23,589 nt of DNA from Phaeoceros laevis (Eukaryota > Anthocerotophyta > Anthocerotopsida > Notothyladales), in assembly GCA_049999765.1 (NCBI GenBank), contig JBNGIQ010005411.1, positions 1-23,589 of the forward strand, read 5' to 3'. Positions 1 through 8,785 of this stretch are shown here, one piece after another. Positions within the stretch are counted from its first letter, which is position 1; each line of letters opens with the position of its first letter. The notes under the pieces were generated by a model. The model saw only the letters and a list, made by a program, of their open reading frames with translations. It did no database searches and was not told the origin of the DNA. Position numbers and translations under genes: made by a program.

Positions 1-1
1 A

Positions 2-1087
2 AAAGTCACAGCTTGTAAGGAACCGACCAAGTTTGCTAAGGCAGTGATAGATGCGAAGTGGTGTGAAGCCATGGATGACGAGTACTCAGCGTTGGTGGAG
101 AATGGAACATGGGATTTGGTCCAATTGCTTGATGGCAAGGTTCCTATTGGTTCTAAGTGGGTGTACAAGCTAAATTTCAAGTCGGATGGAACGCTTGAGC
201 GGTACAAAGCCAGATTGGTTGCAAAGGGATATGCACAACAGTATGGTCTTGACTATGAGAAAACATTTAGTCCTGTAGCCAAGATGGCTACTGTAAGGAC
301 TGTCATAGCACTAGCAGCAGCAAAAGGATGGAAGCTATGGCAAATGGATGTCAAGAATGCGTTCTTGAATGGTAAATTGCAGGAGGAAGTGTACGTGGAA
401 CAGCCTGAAGGCTATGTTCATCCAAAGTATCCAACGTATGTATGCAAACTGAAGAAGGCATTGTATGGACTCAAACAGGCACGTAGAGCATGGAATGCTC
501 GTCTCACAAGCTATTTGAAGAAGCAAGGATTTGTGATTGGAGAGGCAGATCATAGTCTGTTTGTAAAACGGACTAAGAAAGGACAAGTGTGCATTGCTGT
601 TTATGTTGATGACCTGATCATCACAGGAGATGACATAGATGGCATTGCAGATATCAAGGCGAATCTGCAAAAAGAGTTCAATGTGAAAGATCTGGGTGAA
701 CTCAGATACTTTTTAGGAATTGAGGTAGTGTCTACACCTCAAGGAATCTGGCTATTGCAAAGACAGTATGCTAAGGATATGTTGCAGAAATATGGCATGG
801 CAGATTGCAAAGCGATGGATATAACATTGGAGCAGAACGTCAAGCTACAGATGGATGTTGGAAGTGAACTAGAAAATGTGACCATGTATCGACAGATGGT
901 CGGAAGTTTGATCTACTTGACTATCACATGTCCTGACTTAAGCTATGCAGTGGGACTGATCAGTCAGTTTATGCAGAAACCAAGGAAACCGCACTTGGAC
1001 GCGGTTAGAAGAATCATGAGATATGTGAAGGGAACCACAGAGTTTGGTTTGCTCTATGAGCATGAGAAGCATCTTGAACTGACAGGA
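2..1087 (+). mobile_element. Ty1/copia retrotransposon pol fragment (reverse transcriptase), truncated at both ends
   Basis: The reading frame is already open at the window edge, so the N-terminal side is cut by the window rather than by a start codon. It encodes the RVT_2-type reverse transcriptase of Copia elements, which copies element RNA into cDNA in virus-like particles. Visible motifs are KWVYKL, the palm motif MDVKNAFLNG (344-373), ALYGLKQA, the catalytic YVDD box (602-613) and the connection region GSLIYLTITCPDLSYAVGL. No stop or frameshift occurs over about 360 codons, so this copy is fairly young or recently inactivated. Copia sequence ends at about LTGW (1078-1089); the expected RNase H domain is missing and the frame runs into unrelated repeat DNA, ending at 1135. 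Integrase, gag and LTRs are not present here. Identification is secure; the exact breakpoint is known to within a few bases. Confidence 0.95.
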
Positions 1088-1205
1088 TGGGAAGCCCTGG
1101 GCCCCGGTGGTCTTTCTAGGAAGGAAAACCCCTGATTATCAGTGCTGCTGAAACCCGGTGGCACAATGTTGATCACGACATCGTTGATGTTCTTTTTGCT
1201 GGTTG
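1087..1205 (+). repeat. Degenerate repeat, tail copy 0 (abuts the Copia fragment)
   Basis: About 119 bases starting GGGAAGCCCTGGGCCCC align with 1952-2065, sharing GATTATCAGTGC, AACCCGGTGGCACAA and GTTGATCACGACATCG, with a few substitutions and small indels. It begins exactly where Copia homology stops, so it marks the truncation junction. No coding function is seen. It may be part of an LTR or a non-autonomous element. Confidence 0.75.
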
Positions 1206-1458
1206 TCCGGTTTCCTGGCTATCGCTCTCCTTCCCTATTCTTAGGACATGCAGGGAGAAGGAGTACAGCTGAAGAGGCGGTTATGCCCCCTTGTCACGGT
1301 CAATGGTCGTGGCTAGGAGAACCATGGTGTATAGGGTGGCCGGCGGACACCCGGAGGCTCTGACTTCGAGGAAGACGTGGTTTTCTACTGCAGGTGGGAG
1401 TCAAGAGGGGGTGTCAGGACCTCTCCTAAATAACAATGCTTTTCGGGTCGTCTCCAGT

Positions 1459-1660
1459 CCATGTGTTACAGTTTCGGTGAAATCACCGTGCGATACAAGG
1501 TTGGTGAGGAAGTCAGGAGAACCTACGTCTGGCAGAGAGACTCTGGGATACGTTTTTGGTAAAGAGATCTTTGACTGTTCTTTTTTCTCCGTTCGGCTTG
1601 AAGCTAATCTTGTGCCCTGTTATGATGGAGGCAAATGAGGGTGGGAAGCTCAGGGCCCCA
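1459..1660 (+). repeat. Degenerate repeat, copy 1
   Basis: Bases 1459-1506 are identical to 1761-1808 over 48 nt. The similarity continues more loosely through AGCTAATCTTGTG and AAATGAGGGTGGGAAGC to GGGCCCC at 1652-1658, then is lost. Copy 1 lacks the CCGGTGGCAC tail seen in copies 0 and 2. The conserved core contains a perfect inverted repeat, CGGTGA-AA-TCACCG, at 1475-1488. Confidence 0.75.
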
Positions 1661-1760
1661 TTGGAGGTTGGCTCAGGTACGCTTTCTCTGGAATACAAGG
1701 ATGAAAATCCTGTCATATTCATTTGGGGAAGAAGCCCCAGGATAAATGTTGGTCAAGAGA

Positions 1761-2065
1761 CCATGTGTTACAGTTTCGGTGAAATCACCGTGCGATACAA
1801 GGTTGGTGTTGGCGATGATGCCATGAGAATCTGAATCTGGAAAAGAGATAAAGGGATACGTTTATTGATAAAGAAATCCTTGCCTGGTCTTTCTCTTTAT
1901 ATGGCTTGGAGCTAACCTTGTGTCTCGTTATGGTTGAGATAAATGAAGGATGGGAAGCCCAGGGCCCCTGTAGTCTTTCGGGGATGGCAAGCTGATGATT
2001 ATCAGTGCGGACAAAACCCGGTGGCACAACGTTGATCACGACATCGATGATGCTCTTTTTTGCTA
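1761..2065 (+). repeat. Degenerate repeat, copy 2 (most complete unit)
   Basis: This copy joins the core found in copy 1 (offset about 302 bases) to the tail found in copy 0, so it defines a unit of at least 300 bases. The inverted repeat is at 1777-1790. The tail runs GGGAAGCCCAGGGCCCC (1952-1968), then CCGGTGGCACAACGTTGATCACGACATCG. No reading frame is conserved between copies. Confidence 0.75.
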
Positions 2066-2465
2066 GTCCCCCACTACCGGAGGCTCGGGTGTCTCACAAA
2101 GGAACCTTTGCATCTCCTTAGAAATGGCTTTCTACCCGCCGGATAGGGGCCAGTTCAAATGGGGTAAGGTAATAAGGAATGACCTATCTTCCTCTCAAGT
2201 CGACGAGGATGAAATAGCCGCACCAAGGGTTTCCCTGTATAAGGCACAGGTCAGGACAATTATCTCTCTCTAAAAACCCCAAAACGCTATTAGGTTTACT
2301 CTCTCTAAAACATACTGATATTCGGGCCCAGTCGCTCAACAAGGGGCGGCAAGGAGTATTAAAGAGCCCTACCAGTGCACAATAAGACTCATTAGCACCA
2401 GGCCAGAGTTCACCCTCTCCCCGCCCTCGCCTTCCGGCTTTTCCTATCGATAACCAAGGGGCGAT
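2066..2465 (+). promoter_or_regulatory. Gene-free stretch with a possible core promoter (TATA-like at 2237, CT-rich patches)
   Basis: No supported gene lies here. A TGTATAAGG element at 2237-2245 is followed by two pyrimidine-rich patches sharing CTCTCTCTAAAA (about 2263-2274 and 2299-2310), like the Y-patches of plant core promoters. The next ATG opening a long frame is at 2466, about 220 bases downstream. The arrangement is suggestive only; these motifs are common by chance. Confidence 0.25.
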
Positions 2466-3411
2466 ATGGCGGGCCTCCCGCCAAGGCTAGAGATCCAAAT
2501 TCTCCACACTCCGGTGAATCAGAAGCCACCGACGGATGCGGTCTCATCTTGCTGCAGCCAACCCGAGAAGTTCCAACGATGGCTTTCCAGACGACACCCC
2601 GTCGCGGCTCGAAGGCGTTGGCATCTCAATCATCATCAAACCATCGATCTGTTTGATGACGACAGTCAGGCCGACTCGCAAAACCTGCATATAATTGGCC
2701 AAGACAGGCAGATTTTGAAGACTCAACAGGATCGCTCCATGAGGTCGTTCAGGGAGGGGGACGGGGCATTCATCCTAATGACCCGAGCGGAGGGTTCGGT
2801 GCTGTTAGTGCATGAGCTGGTTTGCACTCCTTAGAAGGGTAATGGTATCCACTGGCTGACATATCGTGTTTTTCAATGGTCGCTTCATCCTCACCATCCA
2901 TCAGAGCTCTACTTTGCCAACACCTACCCCTGGCAGGTCCAAATCGAGAAACATGCTACGGGCGACACTATCCGGGGGCCCTGCCCCCTTGGCCCCCCAC
3001 ACTCAACGGGTCAGGCCAACAAAGTCCAACAAGATCACAGCGAACACCCCACAGCAAGCCCACGGCCGTCCGCTAGTCAGACTGATGAATCAGGGGAGCC
3101 AAGCACCTCCGCCGACTACGTCCCCGTTTTCGAGGTGTCAAAGGACATCGCGATGGANNNNNNNNNNNNNNNNNNNNNNNNNNNNNNNNNNNNNNNNNNN
3201 NNNNNNNNNNNNNNNNNNNNNNNNNNNNNNNNNNNNNNNNNNNNNNNNNNNNNNNNNGTCAAAGGACATCGCGATGGAGATTCAGTCCGGAAAAGCATCC
3301 CCAGAATTGATGAAGCTCATCACACGCCACCTCATGTCCGCTCATGGCCTTCCAGAAGCTGACGACAAGTACATCAACACCCTCCAATTTAGCATTAATT
3401 ATCACGACTAG
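2466..3411 (+). pseudogene. Orphan reading frame of unknown function, one in-frame TAG, crossing an assembly gap
   Basis: I do not recognise the family. From ATG 2466 the frame is open for 122 codons, meets TAG at 2832-2834, then stays open in the same frame to the N run at 3158. The 21 bases before the Ns are repeated immediately after them; removing this duplicate plus the Ns (121 bases) leaves exactly 275 codons, with the same frame continuing to the stop at 3409-3411. The N-terminal part is basic and Gln/His-rich. The part after the TAG contains an aromatic block (LTYRVFQWSLHPHHP), YFANTYPWQVQIEK, a Ser/Thr/Pro-rich linker, and a charged helical C-terminus with ELMKLITRHLMSAHG. It could be a host gene, a retroelement gag-like frame, or a relative of the other Pro-rich frames in this window. 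Confidence 0.45.
3158..3257. other. 100-N assembly gap flanked by a 21-bp duplicate
   Basis: The run of exactly 100 Ns looks like a default unknown-size gap. Bases 3137-3157 and 3258-3278 are identical over 21 nt, the pattern left when two overlapping contigs are scaffolded without being merged. The true sequence probably has no gap here. Confidence 0.85.
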
Positions 3412-3781
3412 GGAGGCACCCTGCTGCGGGTTGGGCTAACTTTAGCACAGATATTGTAATATGTTCTTTGGGACCCCCCTGTAATAGAGAACGGATCGGC
3501 ACCCCTACCACGGGGCACGTTCCTTTTCTTTTTTAAAGTATAGACCTTCTCCCATTCTCGAAGCTCTCTTGTCAAACTAGTCTTGAGGTGTTCAATCACC
3601 CCAACCACAGGCCAATTCAATCTTAGACACCCTCCGTACAAAGGACCAGCCACCTCCCCATCCTAAACCCTAATCTCGCCTACAAGGTAAAAGGTAAGAC
3701 CACAGCCAGATAGACACATACAGTCTTTTCTAGCTCGGTCCCCTCTCTTGGTCACCTCTCTTGTTCGCCCTACCACGCACA
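3412..3781 (+). promoter_or_regulatory. Intergenic stretch with a telo-box upstream of the HBD/F-box locus
   Basis: No gene is visible. AAACCCTAA at 3665-3673 matches the plant telo-box, an element found in promoters of many plant housekeeping genes, about 110 bases upstream of the ATG at 3782. No convincing TATA box or AATAAA signal is seen. A promoter role is inferred from position. Confidence 0.35.
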
Positions 3782-3828
3782 ATGCAGTCTGATATGACAG
3801 AAGGTTCGCTTTCAAACCCGCCGCCTCC

Positions 3829-3975
3829 TTCTATGTTATCATAGCAGGTAGACGCCTGGGAATCTACCAATCCTGGCAGGCAGCCGCACGTCAACAACAA
3901 GGCGTCACAGCAGGGGTCTTTCAAGGACTTCCCATGGTACAAGCGGCCCAGCACTTAGCCATGAGACTATTGGGA
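3829..3975 (+). other. Hybrid-binding domain (HBD / Cauli_VI fold), copy 1
   Basis: About 48 codons match the HBD pattern: aromatic start (FYVI), GRR-x-GIY-x-SW, a short charged helix, then a small residue and Phe (TAGVFQG) before a final helix (QAAQHLAM). The GIYQSW core is the most diagnostic part. The same fold occurs at 12120-12263, in front of an RNase H domain. Confidence 0.75.
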
Positions 3976-4250
3976 AGAACATCACCTCTTCCGGTTTATT
4001 GGAAAGGCGCATACGCAGATAGCGAGCCTCAACTAACACCAATTTGGGAGCTACGACCGCGCCCTCTCTCGGCTTGCAAGGGTCAACCTAGCCCGTTCAA
4101 CAATTTGGGGGGCAACCAATGCAGGAAATAGCTCTACGCACAGCGCTAAATGACATGTCCGCCCTGGCCAGGGTATCTCCAACTTGGTGCCACACTCTCC
4201 AATCAGGGGGTCTTAGGGCACAGATTAGCTCCAGAGAAGGTCTCTCGCAG

Positions 4251-4316
4251 TGTGACCAATGTAATCGTCCTATGCGATCATCTCTCCACCTGGCCCTGCC
4301 TTCTCGCTTTTGGCAT
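4251..4316 (+). other. C2H2-like finger, module 1 (first His replaced by Pro)
   Basis: CDQC is followed by 12 residues (NRPMRSSLHLAL), then Pro where the family has His, four residues and His. The spacing is that of the family, but one ligand is lost, so zinc binding is doubtful. A conserved AKYEIYKDLL helix follows, as in the other modules. Confidence 0.65.
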
Positions 4317-4529
4317 ACCACACAGGTCTCTCGGGCCAAGTATGAGATATACAAAGACCTTTTGGCTAGCTTTAGCGATAATAGCCATCCACCCAACTCA
4401 GTAATAGCAACAACAACTGGAACGGTGGCTCACGTCCGTAGCCAACTCACAAGGTGGCATCAGGAGGACCGAAGGGACTAGTCATCACGGCCTGTTGTAC
4501 CAGCGACCAGGTCCTTATCCCTCCAACAG

Positions 4530-4745
4530 AATCTCCCGGCGGACCAGCTAGCAAACATTTTGCGGAGACTTACGCCAGACGAATTGGTTGTTGTCCCCCA
4601 GTTATGCTCCTTCTTTCAAAAGTTCGTCAAGGAACCAGGTTTCACCCAGAGATATGTCATGAGGTGGAGCCTCCCTAGGTGCAGGTGGTGCAAAGCTTAT
4701 GCTCGATCACCTTTACACCTCACCTTACACTTTAGATTCCATCAC
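4530..4745 (+). other. F-box-like region plus intact C2H2 finger, module 2
   Basis: NLPADQLANILRRLTPDELV starts at 4530 and matches the F-box pattern LP-x(4)-IL-x-L-x(2)-L. It runs through CSFFQKFV into CRWC (4680) and HFRFHH (4728-4745), with C-x2-C-x12-H-x4-H and no ligand lost. It is in frame with module 1 across the TAG at 4479. Confidence 0.7.
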
Positions 4746-5073
4746 ACTCGGTCCCTGGAACGGAAGGAGTTTGAAGATTACATGAAGATGTTGTTTTTCT
4801 ACAATGAGTAGAACCAGGAACCGTTATCTAGATACGTTAGAAAGGAGTGGCACTGGTTTACACTTGGGGTCTGTTGTTGGCAGAAACCACACCTGGAGCC
4901 CCCTCCGGATTCCGAGGCGTCCCGTCTGGGTCTCTTTGAGGGAACATTTAAACAAGAAGGCAATTACCTGGGATGAGAACGATGCCACATGGGCAGAGCA
5001 AGTCCACAGGATGGAGGAGCTTGAACAACGCCTTGAAGAGGGAGTCCACGTGCAGCCCCAGGTTTCAACCTAA

Positions 5074-5766
5074 GTCCTATTCGGGACCCTGAGGAGTCGA
5101 GGACGCCAGGAACAATGGAGTGCAGGGTTTTGTTGATAGATGGGGGAATTGGTAGCAGTTGTGGTGCCTACACCAGTCAGTTTTAGTTTACGAACAAACT
5201 GTCTTACATTGTAGTAGGCTCTGAAGTAGGCTCGTACTGTAGTCCCCTTTGTAAATTCCTAATTCAATGGACTGGGCAGGATTTCTTACCAGCCACAGTG
5301 GACACGAATGAAACAGGAGGATAGGGTTGGACTCCTTAGCAGTTCAGACGACAAAGAATGAATTTAAAAAGTGGTTGCTCGACATGAACCATTCCCCCAA
5401 TCCCCCAGCATGATAATTGGGAGCGAGAAGGTGTGTCTTCAAACGGTCATCAGGATCAACCATGTCCCTTGATCTCTTCATGACACGTAGATACCCCAGG
5501 TTAAATCATGGGCGGTAATCTCCGTCCTTGATACTCGAGGCAGACCTGGCTATCTCACAGGTTATCCCGGTTAGTAGGGTAACCGACAGCCACTGCTCCT
5601 TGGCAGGTGACTGGTAAGCATTAGGGCGAACAACATACTAGACGGGATTGGCCAAACTACGCCCCCTGGCCGGCTATTGGGCATCTGCGCTCTTCCTCTT
5701 GGGGCCTACATCCGCCCGTTCTCAATCGCCCGTGCATGTGCGACCCTCACCACTAGCTGAATAACG
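5074..5766. other. Gene-free stretch between two F-box/C2H2 loci
   Basis: Both strands lack a frame with recognisable content. Stops are frequent in all frames and I see no RNA gene or clear repeat. A TAG and a TGA lie just before ATG 5767 (5756-5766), so the next locus starts there and is not fused to upstream coding sequence. Confidence 0.5.
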
Positions 5767-6503
5767 ATGTCTGCTTTCAAGGCAGTTTGCCGGGTGGCGT
5801 GGGAGGTTCTGGCGTTGCATCTGCTACCACACGACGTGGGTCGCCTGCAGCTCGTTGACAAGGAGTTGTGCGACTTCCTCAGGATTCCGGCACGACGGAC
5901 CCAATTCTGTAGGTTGCGCCATCTGCCTTGTTGCCCGCGATGTGGGTATGCGTCTGTCAGCTAGTTCCATCACGAAATGCACATTCAAACTTTTCATAAA
6001 GGCGATCTACTGCTGGAACACTACGAGGTCCTGCTGGAAGAACTAGATGGGATAGGACAGGAGGATTTCAACGAGGTGAGGACAATAGACTGGGGGCGAA
6101 ACCTGTCTGAATTGGAGAAAAGGAAAGTTTGGATATCTTTCGCGGACGAGCGCCGAATTACATGGACTGCTATATAGGCTGGGAATGGGGAGGGCGACGT
6201 CCGCAATGCATCTCCCTGTGGGGTCTGATAAGAAACAGGTGGATAGAGGCCAATGCAGAGCGGGAGCGGGAGGGAGTGCTAGATATCGAGGGAGGGGCAG
6301 GATCAAGGGCAAAAAGCCTACTCTACGGCTCACGCCGATGTGACAATCTATGTGGCGTCGACCCAGGGGAAATCCGGGTATCACATGGTCGAGAGACAAG
6401 AGGAAAGCTGGCTTCGATTGAATTGGGGGGTCGTCGATACCGTAATCGGAGAGGCCAAGCGCCCTCAGCTTACATTCTGGACATGGACTTCATCTCTGAT
6501 TAG
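5767..6503 (+). pseudogene. One-module F-box-like/C2H2 family pseudogene
   Basis: It aligns with the intact minus-strand protein at 14867-14130 without gaps from Met1 to finger residue 77: both have VCR-x2-WE-x-L, HLLPHD-x-GRLQLV and a finger C-x2-C-x12-H-x4-H (5932-5997 here). The only break in that stretch is TAG at 5962-5964 (codon 66), where the intact copy has Arg (AGG), a single-base change. After GDLLLEHYEVLLEELD the frame changes near 6140-6175 and continues as SLWGLIRNRWIEANAERERE, then RAKSLLYGSRRCDNLCG, matching RAQSLLDGTHKCDNLCG of the intact copy, and stops at 6501-6503, close to the family end. Start and end are thus both set by the paralogue. With one nonsense change and one indel it is a fairly recent pseudogene, unless the copy is edited or recoded, which I do not suggest. 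Confidence 0.8.
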
Positions 6504-6718
6504 TCAGTCAGAAGGGAGGGCGGTGGAACACTTCTGGGGCGACAAAGAGAATTTCACTAGGAATAGTCCCTTCAGTAGTCTTGCCACTTACCTTTCAAGT
6601 CCTTCGGAAATTTATGTGGCCAAAAGTAATTGCTGCCCTGGGTCCTGTCAGGTGAATCATCGTTTAGAGGCCCCCCCACAAGGGGGGTGTTTTCCCATTT
6701 TTCCGCTGCTTAGTAACA
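6504..6718. other. Gene-free stretch, possible decayed LTR remnant
   Basis: No gene is supported. The stretch ends in AACA directly before a primer-binding-site-like sequence, as a Copia LTR would, but no matching second LTR is present and the left LTR end cannot be fixed. Confidence 0.25.
6671..6687. repeat. C7-ACAA-G6 perfect hairpin
   Basis: Seven C, the loop ACAA, then six G: a 6-bp all-GC stem. It follows the F-box/C2H2 pseudogene by about 170 bases. It could stop polymerases or be miscalled in length. No terminator function is claimed. Confidence 0.6.
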
Positions 6719-6730
6719 TAGTATCAAAGC
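6719..6730 (+). other. Primer-binding-site-like sequence (initiator tRNA-Met type)
   Basis: TAGTATCAAAGC matches the common plant Copia primer-binding site TGGTATCAGAGC at 10 of 12 positions and follows AACA, a plausible LTR end. The orientation is plus, like the Copia fragment at 2-1087, but it lies downstream of that fragment and so cannot be its 5' LTR junction. No gag follows. Confidence 0.4.
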
Positions 6731-7876
6731 AGTCGGGATCCGCAGCACCCACATAACAAGTTTTAATTTCTGTGCTAACCTACAACGGGCCCATGGTATT
6801 GCTCTCGTCTCCCTATGCTAACCTCTTATCGCTGCATTACTTTATGTCGTCCACTCGGTCACCGGAGTAGCGCTTGACCAGGTTCTGCCACTTACACGCC
6901 CCACTGCAAAGCTCTAGGGTATATTTGCCCTCACGAGAAGGAATAATCATAATTGATCATAGCCGGTACTGTCTTCATAGCTAAGAAGATAATCAGACGG
7001 TACCTAAACCGATACAGCCTCACCTTGCGGTACCTCCTCGATACAGCTAGGTTCTTTACTCAATGACACAGTCCTCTGCCGCCACTCACAATCCTACATC
7101 AGGTTACCATCAGCCACCGGGACTATTGTACTGCAATTACGCGCGCCCTTTTTTACCCAACTTTATCCCGGCTTCTCAGCCCTCCAGCTTTTCTCCAACA
7201 TGGGGGTACACTATATCTTTCAGGGGGCGATACCTCTTAACCCACTCCCAGGGGAGTCAAGTCCCAGATCCCATACGTGGCCTCCCCAAGACTATGGCAA
7301 TAATGTTTCTTAAATTCTTGAGTCTTAAGGGAAGAATGGCCACATGGCCACATAGTGGCGGAACAAGTCTCTGAAGCTGCCGACTCGTTATATCACTAGG
7401 ACGCCGCCAAGATGTTACGCCTTGTCACTTATAGTACGCTTAAGAGGCGTATAGGACAGAAGAATTTAGATGACCCTTTGTCCAAAGTCAGTGTTGCGCA
7501 CCTGAACTCTTGGTCATCCTATTTATTCGCATGAGTGCCACCCATGGGTTTGCATCGCGGTCGGATCTGAAGATGTACTTCTCTACTGATGAAGTGCACC
7601 GGTGGCATCAACGAGCTGTCCATACCGTCCCGACGAGGGAAAGATTCTATGTCAAGGAAGTAATTCTTGTAATTTGAATGTTATCTCGTGCTCTTACACC
7701 CAAAATCTCCCGTTCCAGCACCTCTACGCCCCAACCATACTAGTACTGTCGGAACCCCCACCGCTTCAATTGATTACTGCAGCATCCGATCATGGAAGGA
7801 CTGTGACTCTACCCGGGCCCTACGGCTCCTCCACGAATCAGTAGGAACTAGGAGGCGTAATCACCTCGCCTAGACC
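6731..7876 (+). other. Stretch with weak unassigned reading frames
   Basis: No gene is recognised. ATG 7063 opens 103 codons of Ser/Pro/Tyr-rich sequence (ending 7374), preceded by AT-rich DNA. ATG 7412 opens about 40 codons, and a frame from ATG 7531 adds MSATHGFASRSDLKMYFSTD and TRERFYVKEV before a TGA at about 7675. These could be pieces of one frameshifted gene, but nothing shows it; none has a motif I can name. Confidence 0.2.
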
Positions 7877-8284
7877 ATGACCGGGCTCGCCGCCTCCATG
7901 GCCTAGTCACCCTCACCACCTCCCTCCAACAGAAGAGAGAGACCAGCATTCCAAAGCTACCAAAGGCCCTACTTAATCTCACCTCCAATAGACAGCTTTC
8001 CATCTTGCGCTCTGTTCACAGCCCCTGCCCCTTTGCATCCCTTCGTCGACCGCTACCAATACTTTCTGTCACGCCACCTCCTGATGGAGCACGAGGGAGA
8101 GAGGGTTTTCTTGTTGGGAGACACGTTATCAAGCGAGGCTGCGAATGCGGCAGCACTGCGGTTTTTCACGACGGAAGAGGCAGCAAATGCAATTGAGCAA
8201 GTCCTCCCCAACAATCTGGAACACCCGACCGAGCACTCGCAAATGTCCCGAAAGCGCCCAGCACCGCAGATGGAGGTACACTGA
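7877..8284 (+). pseudogene. Pro-rich leader plus short domain, function unknown (possible divergent HBD)
   Basis: ATG 7877 is followed by TAG at 7904-7906; from 7907 the same frame is open to TGA at 8282. It encodes a SPSPPPSNRRERP leader, then HPFVDRYQYFLSRHLLMEHE and GERVFLLGD, ending in ALRFFTTEEAANAIEQVLP and a basic tail. A Pro-rich leader before a small domain resembles the 3782 locus, and FFTTEEAANAI resembles the end of an HBD (F-x-T-x-EEA), but the diagnostic GIY-x-SW core is missing. I leave the function open. The frame changes after 8284 to that of the next entry, and the two may be one broken gene. Confidence 0.35.
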
Positions 8285-8350
8285 TCCTATCCTATGGTCA
8301 CTTGCACTGTCCATTCTTTCCTGCCTCACGTTTTGACACCGCCGGCATTC

Positions 8351-8440
8351 AGGAGCAGGAGGTTGGTACCCTCTGTGCTGAGGACAATCTTGAGGCCCAT
8401 GCTTTCCACACGCCGTTACTTTCCCAGGCTCAGTGGCTGC
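8351..8440 (+). repeat. In-frame duplicated segment, copy A
   Basis: It aligns with 8696-8785, exactly 345 bases away. At protein level it reads QEQEV, then AHAFHTPLLSQAQWLP. Conservation is best at HAFHT and SQAQW. Confidence 0.65.
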
Positions 8441-8695
8441 CCAGCTCGTCCAGCCGGAGGACAACCACAACGACCAAGAAGACACTGCCATTTCGCTCGG
8501 TCACATCAATCGCAGTAGGCCCTCAGCCAAGAACCGAACAAGCGCAGCCAGTAGTGATCAGCACTAAGGACCACCCTTTTGAACTCTCCCAAGCATCAAG
8601 ATGACACCAGGCAAAACCACGAGAGGTATTGTGACCTTGGCATACGATTTCATGTTTCTTCCAAATGTGCAACTTACTGCTGCTTGTGTCCTACC

Positions 8696-8785
8696 AGGAG
8701 AAGGAGGTCAACAACCACCCTGCTCAGGACGACCATGTTACCCATGCCTTCCACACTCTGACCACCTCACAGGCCCAGTGGCCTC
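8696..8785 (+). repeat. In-frame duplicated segment, copy B
   Basis: Partner of 8351-8440. It reads QEKEV, then THAFHTLTTSQAQWPL. The offset is a multiple of three, so the duplication kept the frame. Confidence 0.65.

Larger units (their letters stand above)
3782..5073 (+). pseudogene. Composite pseudogene: RNase H1-type HBD + two F-box-like/C2H2 modules + helical tail
   Basis: ATG 3782 opens a short Pro-rich leader (SNPPPPS). A one-base shift at about 3829 leads into a hybrid-binding domain (FYVIIAGRRLGIYQSW, 3829-3975). After a linker and another frame change, one frame (about 4092-4811) carries two modules, each an F-box-like helical region plus a zinc finger, separated by TAG at 4479-4481. 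The second module is clearer: LPADQLANILRRLTPDEL, then a finger with all four ligands. TAG at 4809-4811 and a frame change at about 4910 are followed by a Trp-containing helical tail (TWAEQVHRMEELEQRLEE) ending at 5073. HBDs bind RNA/DNA hybrids in RNase H1; F-boxes bind Skp1 in SCF ligases. No RNase H follows this HBD. At least three frame changes and two internal stops argue for decay; introns could account for some breaks, but I found no good splice pairs. Confidence 0.7.

Noticed and set aside
335-670. 111-codon minus-strand frame inside the Copia fragment
   Set aside because: It is the antisense shadow of a clearly coding RT frame.
3829-3975. Caulimovirus integration, because the HBD fold is also found in the virus P6 protein
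   Set aside because: No viral movement protein, coat protein or reverse transcriptase lies nearby, and the second HBD is followed by RNase H as in cellular RNase H1.
3782-5073. Programmed stop readthrough or frameshifting to rescue the interrupted genes
   Set aside because: Stops of all three types and indels occur in unrelated loci without a shared context, which fits decay better.
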